Assembly (NCBI GenBank): GCA_021234155.1
Contig: JAJEKV010000045.1
Span: 8,665,105-8,729,104 of the forward strand
Reading direction: 5' to 3'
DNA: 64,000 bases
From: Isoetes taiwanensis
Taxonomy: Eukaryota; Streptophyta; Lycopodiopsida; Isoetales; Isoetaceae
Of this stretch, positions 57,758 through 64,000 are shown in pieces. The notes below the pieces were generated by a model that was not told where the DNA came from, made no database searches, and worked only from the letters and a program-made list of their open reading frames with translations. The position numbers and the translations under genes are program-made. Position 1 is the stretch's first letter, and each line of letters begins with the position of its first letter.

Positions 57758-58545
57758 GTCCTTCTGCCACATGAAGAACTTCAGTTGAATACGCGCCAGG
57801 CGTATGTTCAGTTGAATACGCGCCAGGCGCGAATTCATAAATCTGTAAGTTAGAGAGAAAAAACAAATTAGTGATTTTGCGCCACGCGCGAATTCCATTC
57901 ATTTGTGTTTTAAATGCACTACTGGCATTAGCAGAAGTCTTTTGAAGTGTAAACTCATTTAATGCATTAATAAAATTAGCATAAGTCTTTGTTGTAAGAG
58001 GAAATATTAAGATAAGAAAGCTAGTTACTGTATGCAATTCACGCCAGGCGTGTATTGGACTAATTAAACATTTCGCACACAAACATATTTCGCGCCTGAT
58101 GTTGCCTTTCACAGAATCCTTGCAAAAACTGTGATGCACAAATCTCTAAATTGTGGGATTTCCTAAAAGATACTTGCCAAATTCTGTGTTTAGGGTGCAG
58201 AGAGCCAAAGATGTGGTGAGGGGATGTGAAAAGATGAGAAAAGAGGTGCAAATGTGAGGAAATAAGGTGATATGTGAATGCGGGTGTATAACTGGGATGT
58301 TTTCTGCAACAAAGTAGTGAAAATGATTGAAGAAAAAAACTTGGGGATGCAGACAAACTTCCTTTGAATGCAGATGAATTTTTTGAACAAATTCTGGCAG
58401 GATAGCTATCAATTTAGCTAAGTCTAGATAATATCGATAACTTGAATTGATTTCAACTCATTTGTTGATAAAGATTGATGGGGAATTGCGGGCAAAGTTC
58501 GCCGAAATGGACCGCACGTAAAAAATGGAAAACCCTAATTTTTGA
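57758..58545. other. Probable intron or spacer with palindromic motifs
   Basis: Copies of the CGCCAGGCG motif at 57779-57830, 57880-57893, 58038-58060 and 58088-58100. The remaining short frames have no motif. Confidence 0.45.
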
Positions 58546-58947
58546 TTAAAAAACTCGTAAATCGATTGAAGAAAGGGGAAACACCATGAATTGCTCAAGA
58601 AAACTTTTCTCGATTATCTTAGGAACATAATACACCGTCGGGTAATCCATTCGATCACTCAAATAGAATTTGTATCGAACTTCAAGAATCTTGGCTTTCA
58701 AGAACAAGGGCGGGTTTCTAATCAAAAATCTCCTCTCCTCCTCAGAAATACGGCTCGGATCGTCTTTATAGACCTCGTGGTCGTAGTAGTTAGAGCTCCA
58801 ATTTGTGCGCATATGGCTACACGAACTCTCTTTTCCCAAAAATAGGCAATACTTTGTTCTTGGCATGATCTCTATTAATTCGGCATCTTCTTCATGATTC
58901 GATTGGTTCCGTAAGTCGGTTATGATCGGCGAACCGCTTCCGTGCAT
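58546..58947 (-). CDS. Hypothetical protein, likely first exon
   Basis: The start ATG at 58945-58947 (MHGSGSPIITDL) opens 133 codons. They include HEEDAELIEIMPRTKYCLFLGKE, DDPSRISEEERRFLI and DYPTVYYVPKIIEKSFLEQF. The composition is protein-like and the frame is intact. A TATA box and three G-boxes lie upstream at expected spacing. I do not recognise the family. It may continue into the coiled-coil exon at 57757-57428. Confidence 0.5.
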   Translation of the reverse strand: MHGSGSPIITDLRNQSNHEEDAELIEIMPRTKYCLFLGKESSCSHMRTNWSSNYYDHEVYKDDPSRISEEERRFLIRNPPLFLKAKILEVRYKFYLSDRMDYPTVYYVPKIIEKSFLEQFMVFPLSSIDLRVF

Positions 58948-59025
58948 CACTCAAAGTCTTGGAAGGAAGCGAGAATCATAGAATCCTAATGGATCTTGGC
59001 AGAATTTTCTTTAATAGATATATCC

Positions 59026-59153
59026 CACGTGTAGAAATCGAAAAGTCACTCTGTGGATATATAGCCCGATCCACGAAAAACTTGTAAATTGACGGTGTCT
59101 TGCCCACGTGGATTCGGGTACCTCCACCGCCCCACACGCCCGTGAGCCACGTG
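59026..59153 (-). promoter_or_regulatory. Promoter with TATA box and three G-boxes
   Basis: On the minus strand GGCTATATATCC (TATA core at 59058-59063) lies about 110 bp upstream of the ATG at 58947. CACGTG occurs at 59148-59153 and 59105-59110 upstream of the TATA, and at 59026-59031 downstream of it. The G-box is the classic plant bZIP/bHLH site. Confidence 0.5.
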
Positions 59154-59239
59154 GAGGGGGGTGATTGGCTGAAAAGGAATCTAGGTCGGGGGGGGGTAGA
59201 ATAGGACAATTTTTTTATATTTTTTCAAAGGGCACGATT

Positions 59240-59995
59240 CCCAAGAATTGGAATTCAAAGGTCTATATAAGGTCTTTTTTGGAAAATTTTTGTGCTAGGT
59301 GGCATATTTTCATTGGGGCTACAAGATGAGGTGGTCAAATTTTGGAAAATGGCACTTTGATTTTTTGGCTAAAAAGGTGAATCAATGGTGACTGGGCAAT
59401 GGATGGTGACATGATGAAATGATGACTTGGCATAGTGAAGGATGATGTGGCAAAGTCAAACATGGCTTTTTGCCTAAGTGAACAAGTGGCAAAGATATAA
59501 CCAAAGTTGGATGACAAAGCATTTTTTTGAGCAAGGTGGCCATCCTAGGTGGCATTTTGACTTTTGATGACGTGGCGAGGGTATTTTTTGGAAAGTGTGC
59601 CTTTTGGCTTTCCATTTTGACTTTCACTTGACTTTTTGACATCTTTGGCCTTCTAGGATGATGACTAGGATGCCACTTGGCAAAGGTATAGTTTTTTTTT
59701 GGATTTTTAGGCATCTTTAGAAGCATATTTGGCTAGCGATAGGGGAAATTCAAGGAAAAATAGGAGATAGGCTCAAAAAATTTGGGAAAAATCAAGGATG
59801 GCTAGTTTTGGCTAGAGGATTTGGCAGGGGTACTCACCTGGCCTAGATTCTCTTTCAGCCTGATACTTTTCCTTAATAGCTCCTCCAATACTTAGAATTT
59901 TCTTCATATCTTCATCTCTTCTTCATGTTGCCACTTCAAGGGGCAACACCTGACGTGATTTCAGTTGAGCTCTCTCAAAATTAAGAATGAAAGAG
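59240..59995. other. Degenerate TGGCAAAG / GATGACTTGGCA-rich DNA
   Basis: Many near-repeats of TTTGACTTTT, GGTGGCAT and GATGTGGCAAAG occur, with no coding signal. The minus frames here (59382-59726) are Lys/Pro/His-rich artefacts of these repeats. Confidence 0.45.
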
Positions 59996-60116
59996 CCAGT
60001 AAATCCTTGTATTGCCATTGAAATATTTTACAGCCAGTAAATCCTTGTATTGCCATTGAAACTAAAGAAACATATTACAGCCAGTAAATCCTTGTATTGC
60101 CATTGAAATATTTTAC
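59996..60116 (+). repeat. Tandem repeat, about 40-50 bp x3
   Basis: CAGTAAATCCTTGTATTGCC followed by ATTGAAA occurs three times in a row, spaced by ATTTTACAGC or a slightly longer variant. Confidence 0.85.
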
Positions 60117-60270
60117 ATATAAGGCCTCTGTGTTACAAAATTGCAAAAGTTCTAGGCAGTTTAAGGATGTGCCTAGCTCCATTCACAATCATCATTTGAG
60201 GCCTTTTTTGGAGATGCCCAGCTCGCTTTTCTTAACAAAAAAACTAAATAATAAAAACAAAAACAAAAAT

Positions 60271-60741
60271 TCAGCCCTCTACCTCCTCCTCCTCTTCTTC
60301 CTCCTCCTCTTCTTCCTCTGAGCTTTCATCTGCCATCTCTTCAAGGATGGCTTCTGCAACAACTTCATCATCGAAGGAGGAGAGGGCGTCCATTATAATC
60401 TGCTTCTTCTCTTCCTCCAATTCTTCTCGCCACTCCTCATCTGCTTCCTCCATTTCTTCTGCTTTTTCAACCTCCTTCTCCAGCTCTTCATCTGAATCTA
60501 CTGGTGTATAGGGGGACTCAGGGTTGTTAGAGCTGGTACTCAGATACTCCTTTCCCGGGCGAAGCTTGCCCTGAATAAACAAGTCCTCGCATTCATCCGG
60601 TCTGTAGTGCGGAAGGCAGCCATAGCGGCATCTGCAGGAGGGGGGAATGGATTTCTTGATCAATTTTTTAATCTCCCTCTTCGCCTCTCTGAGGCGAGTC
60701 CGGCGGGATGGAGCGGGCGGGATGGGCCAGGCAGCATGGCT
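60271..60741 (-). CDS. Acidic-tailed hypothetical protein
   Basis: A single open frame. An ATG near 60741 (MVSHAAWPIPPAPSRRTRL) gives about 156 codons, and an earlier ATG at 60828 adds 29 more. It has a basic, helix-prone N-terminus (REAKREIKKLIKKS), a Cys-rich patch CRCRYGCLPHYRPDECEDLF, and a long Glu-rich C-terminus (ESSEEEEEEEEEE). The acidic tail is encoded by a CTC/TTC-type repeat on the plus strand, so part may be low-complexity expansion. I do not recognise the family. No intron is needed. Confidence 0.45.
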   Translation of the reverse strand, partial: SHAAWPIPPAPSRRTRLREAKREIKKLIKKSIPPSCRCRYGCLPHYRPDECEDLFIQGKLRPGKEYLSTSSNNPESPYTPVDSDEELEKEVEKAEEMEEADEEWREELEEEKKQIIMDALSSFDDEVVAEAILEEMADESSEEEEEEEEEEEEVEG

Positions 60742-60958
60742 CACCATGGTAACGAAGGAAGGAAGAAAATGCAGGGCGCTAGAAGGAAGAAAGGATGGGC
60801 GGTTGAAGGAATGAAGGGTTTCATGCAAGATATAGTAGTTGCATGCAAGGTTTCATATAGGCGCGGTTGTAATTATGATTCCATCATATCATACGAATTA
60901 GCTATCATTACTTCTATTGAATTAATTACGCCCTAGGTTATCATTAATTCTCTATAGA

Positions 60959-61090
60959 ATTACCCACATGTCAGCTATACTTAAAACCTATTTTATCATT
61001 AATTTTATATAATTACCCACATGTCAGCTATACTTAAAACCTATTTTATCATTAATTTTATATAATTACCTAGACCTCAGCTATACTTGG
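60959..61090 (+). repeat. Tandem repeat, 55-bp unit, about 2.4 copies
   Basis: AATTACCCACATGTCAGCTA through TATCATTAATTTTATAT is repeated almost exactly. A degenerate third and fourth unit (CCTAGACCTCAGCTATACTT, CCTACACCTAAGCTATACG) extend to 61200. Confidence 0.85.
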
Positions 61091-61462
61091 CCTATCTAGA
61101 ATTACGACCTATACTTACCTCTTTAGTACTACTAACATACACCGTATGTTATCATTAATTTTGCATAATGACCTACACCTAAGCTATACGTACAACCTAT
61201 TTTTGGCTGCACTTACAACATATATTTGCCCATTTAATGGTTTTTTTTGTTTTTGTATTTTTTGAAGTTCCCTTTAATCTATTCTCATAATTACTTTGTC
61301 CTTTTTTCGAACTAATATTAAGACATTTAACTTCATATAGGTGAAGCATGTGGATCCTAAAAAGGGTAAAAAGGTAATACCTATCCCCCCCCAACATGTA
61401 TCAATATTGTTACCACATGTTCTTATCACATTGTTACCCCATTGTTAACATTGTTCTTGTAG

Positions 61463-61946
61463 GTCAATGGTGTGGACCACCCAAAGGGTGTTGCGGCTGA
61501 GACTACTAAGGAAATTATCCTCTACAGTAGGTTGGATTGGAAGAATAAGAAGGTGAAAGTGAAGCACCAATGCAATAAGGAGCTAGTAGGTGAAGGAACT
61601 ATCATACTAGCTGATCCTATCCAAGCTGTCAATGATGAAAGATTAGGAGAGGATAAAGTGGGTGTGGCCATAACAAGTTTAGAAGAAAAATGGAAGGAAA
61701 AAGGGTCAAATCACCAGGATTGCACTGCTTATATTAAACAATTGGAGGTTCCATGCATCATGCCATGGCCTATAGCCTGCATTGAGTTTATAGGAAAATT
61801 CCTTTTACCAGAGCCAGAGGTTGTGGATGACACTGATTTTCGTAATGCACCTCCAATAGCTGTCAGGACCACATTTTCAGAGAAGAGGGCACACTCAGTG
61901 GTGAAACATTATCCTAGCAAGAGGTCCAAGTCAAGTAGTGATTGTT
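61463..61946 (+). pseudogene. DUF8039-like exon, truncated by a repeat
   Basis: The exon starts after acceptor TTCTTGTAG (61462) and reads VNGVDHPKGVAAETTKEIILYSRLDW. It then shows a DUF8039-like core: ELVGEGTIILADPIQAV, LGEDKVGVAIT and MPWPIACIEF. This is more diverged than the copy at 56.9 kb. A Lys/Arg/Ser-rich tail (KRAHSVVKHYPSKRSKSSS) follows. At about 61947 the R2 repeat interrupts the frame, and the rest of the gene is missing. Upstream exons are not recognisable in this window. Confidence 0.5.
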
Positions 61947-62065
61947 CCCCGGGGGGGTGCACCTCTATATATGGACAGATGGCATGTGCGATCGAGGGGT
62001 CACAGAAAAACCCCTGTATACGGCTTTTTGGAGTAGAAAAACCCATACCATACGGGTTTTCGAGT
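61947..62065 (+). repeat. C/G-run repeat family R2, copy B
   Basis: CCCCGGGGGGGTGCAC, GGCATGTGCGATCGAGGGGTCA and ACCCCTGTATACGGC in order, as in copy A at 4467. It lies across the end of the DUF8039-like exon. Confidence 0.45.
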
Positions 62066-63299
62066 TAACATACATTATAGCCCCTATCCGTAGATTTACG
62101 ATTGCTTGTGCCAAATTATATAATCCCTTTCCGACTTTGTACCTTTTGTGAGGCCACACATGCTTATTCGTCACGTTGAGCTTGGTCACGTTCCAGGGTA
62201 AACATGACATATTGACCTTGATCAAGCAAAGTAATGGTGATGGCACCTTCATAAATTAATTAATCATTCTCTCAACTTGTTGGATTGGGTTGTCTTGCCA
62301 CTTTTGTGATAGCAACAAGAATAGTCGAGATTCGCACGCTAGCCATGTTTTTCATAAATGTTTTTCATAAAATATTATCCAAGTAAACACTGTAATGAAT
62401 ATACAAAACGTGAACATTAAAATGGTGTGAATTTCAATATCACCCATGAACAATTATAAACAATATCACCCATGAACAATATCACCCATGAACAAATAAT
62501 TAAACTGAATCCTTTGCACTCAATGTGGTAAAAGAATCTCTTGTTGTTGTTGTGGATGATAAAGGCGTATTATATAACAATATTTTTTTTACAGATTAAT
62601 GGGTGAAATCTTGTCACCAAAATCTATCTTTATTAGAGATTCCACTATAGCAATTAAATCTTAATTTTAATATTATAGCCACTATTTGGCACATGATGTT
62701 GTTTCGTGAATCTTCTGAAATAGTAATCACTGATTGCTTCATGGGCGCATTGTCTTGTTAATAGCATGTAACAATGATGCATGTTCATAGTTGCTGCTTA
62801 TCGAACATCATTGGTCTTCCTTCCACAAAGATTAGAGGCAAACGGACATGTTTGCACTAACACTCCCAGAATCCGTGCAATACAACTTGGAAAGTGCATG
62901 CTTCTATTACCAAGCTATCCCACTGGACAAATAATCCCTTTGTTAGGCATTTCTTTATCTCAAAATTATGAGAAAGAAACTCTCTAACGAAGAATACTTA
63001 CCAAAATCGTGCCCAAGACCAGTAAATATATGCCACCACAAAAATTGATTTGATGCCACAGTAGACCACATCCTCCACCCAAATGATTGGGAAATTGGCT
63101 GTATAAATTACATTGCCATGGACTGGTGTGATATAATTTGTGATTGCAGAGGTTAGATCCCGTTACTTCAATGCACCAAAAGTACCCAGAAACCTATGGA
63201 TTGTGATGCACAAGTCAGAAACAACCTGCTAATGAGTACCACCTATGTATGTTAAACATGTTCTTCCTCTGGTCGTGCATTCTTCATGCTTACTGCAGC
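62066..63299. other. Spacer, no gene seen
   Basis: AT-rich with a small tandem (CAATATCACCCATGAA x3 near 62440-62495). I see nothing coding. Confidence 0.45.
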
Positions 63300-63659
63300 T
63301 CAGCACAGTCTATGTGCTCCCAGGCTTCTTCCATCCACCTGAAGCTTCTTGCCATAGTTTTTATTTTGCAAGCATCTTTCTGCATGTAAACATCGATCGG
63401 CATAAATGTTTGACATGAGCACATAAGCAGCAAGACAATGAGAATCCAAAACAGCAATTTGATTGAAACAACGGCGTCCTAGATCAACATTTCCATGAAC
63501 TCTACAAGCATTGAGTAAAGACAGCCATCCCATGCTATCAGTTTGCTTGAAATCTGTAAGTAGCTCTTCAGCCTGCATGAAATATCCTGCCCGGCCTAGA
63601 AGATCAATCATGCAAGCGCTGTGGGAAAGAGAGGGCTCAATTTCGTGGTAAACAAACAT
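63300..63659 (-). pseudogene. PPR protein (PLS type) C-terminal fragment
   Basis: The frame encodes EPSLSHSACMIDLLGRAGYF, EELLTDFKQTD, WLSLLNACRVHGNVDLGRR and AAYVLMSNIYAD. These are the L2/S2 and E motifs at the end of land-plant PLS-type PPR proteins. After SNIYAD the frame shifts. An adjacent frame continues with KIKTMARSF, expected E+ sequence, so one base has been lost or gained near 63400. No upstream PPR repeats are in frame and there is no start. In intact form such proteins edit organelle RNA. This is a decayed fragment. Confidence 0.85.
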
Positions 63660-64000
63660 AGAATTTAAATAGATAAAGATGGATAAAGATGAATCTCTGA
63701 GTCATAAACCAGGCAGAGGCTCGACAAACTTTAACTCTAAATATATTCATAAACAAGTTTAACTGTTAAATCTGGACATTTTGTCTAACTTCGTTTTCTT
63801 AATCTACTATAGCAAATTTACAGCAAACCTGTATCTCATATTGCAGAAGTGACTTGGCATTTGCAACCTGGATAATTAAAGGCACCTTACCCTTATCCTT
63901 TCAGAAATGTTTCCGGATGAAAACATGCATTTAGTTGCATCAAAAGAATATACTATTCCATTTTCTCGATGCATGACCCATGCATTGTTCTCATAAAGTA
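63660..64000. other. Window end, no gene seen
   Basis: AT-rich. Short blocks such as GGTAAGGTGCC could belong to a neighbouring unit, but nothing is supportable. Confidence 0.4.

Noticed and set aside
58060-58412. Three overlapping minus frames of 66-98 codons
   Set aside because: They share the same bases in different frames, are His/Ser/Phe-rich and lack motifs. They lie in a probable intron.
59382-59726. 114-codon minus frame rich in Lys, Pro and His
   Set aside because: It is a translation of degenerate TGGCAAAG/TTTTGACTTT repeats, with no motif and no promoter.

Overview
This window reads as nuclear DNA of a land plant with a large, repeat-rich genome. The evidence is a Ty1/copia element primed by initiator tRNA-Met, a decayed PLS-type PPR gene end (C-terminal style reminiscent of fern PPR proteins), DUF8039-like exons of the sort carried by plant CACTA-type transposons, and GT-AG introns whose phases match across exons. 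A fern or other seedless vascular plant is my best guess; the species is not determined. No intact conserved housekeeping gene is visible. Nearly everything is mobile DNA, duplicated non-coding modules, or decayed genes.

Layout. 0-7.6 kb: a hairpin with a covarying partner at 22.3 kb, a first copy of a dispersed repeat family (841-1929), a field of TTAACTTAA/TTGACT motifs, a three-copy tandem repeat of about 297 bp, and a segmental duplication. 7.6-22.6 kb: a long pyrimidine-rich non-coding unit with degenerate internal repeats, joined head-to-tail to an internally deleted 0.68 kb copy of itself. It is interrupted by an inverted copy of the dispersed family (10.0-11.65 kb) and by a 5.5 kb copia element with near-identical LTRs, a 5-bp target duplication, PBS and PPT, but damaged gag and pol. 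23-31 kb: duplicated and inverted non-coding blocks and three hypervariable (CTTTTT)n tracts. 32-37 kb: a tandem duplication, a copia integrase relic, an RPA70-like OB-fold gene decayed at its 3' end, a tRNA-derived SINE-like copy and a fourth pyrimidine tract. 37.6-44.5 kb: repeated modules with long alternating purine-pyrimidine tracts, several copies of a short TIR element, and a near-perfect 0.8 kb palindrome. 44.5-49.4 kb: AT-rich DNA with a possible LINE tail.

49.4-51.25 kb is a copia 3' relic (LTR plus RNase H) split by a 556-bp hAT-like MITE with a perfect 8-bp target duplication. 51.5-59.2 kb is the most gene-like part. It holds an FCP1-like phosphatase gene and a large multi-exon minus-strand gene with a ParB/DGQHR-like domain, both decayed. 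The large gene lies head-to-head with a small DUF8039-like gene across a promoter region of repeated GATCGACGG motifs. A further coiled-coil gene follows, with G-boxes and a TATA box upstream. A palindromic CGCCAGGCG motif recurs in the introns and spacers of this cluster and I did not see it elsewhere. I read the cluster as the coding part of an undescribed or poorly described plant mobile element, but found no terminal repeats. 60-64 kb: an acidic ORF, short tandem repeats, a second DUF8039-like exon cut by a repeat, and a PPR pseudogene fragment.
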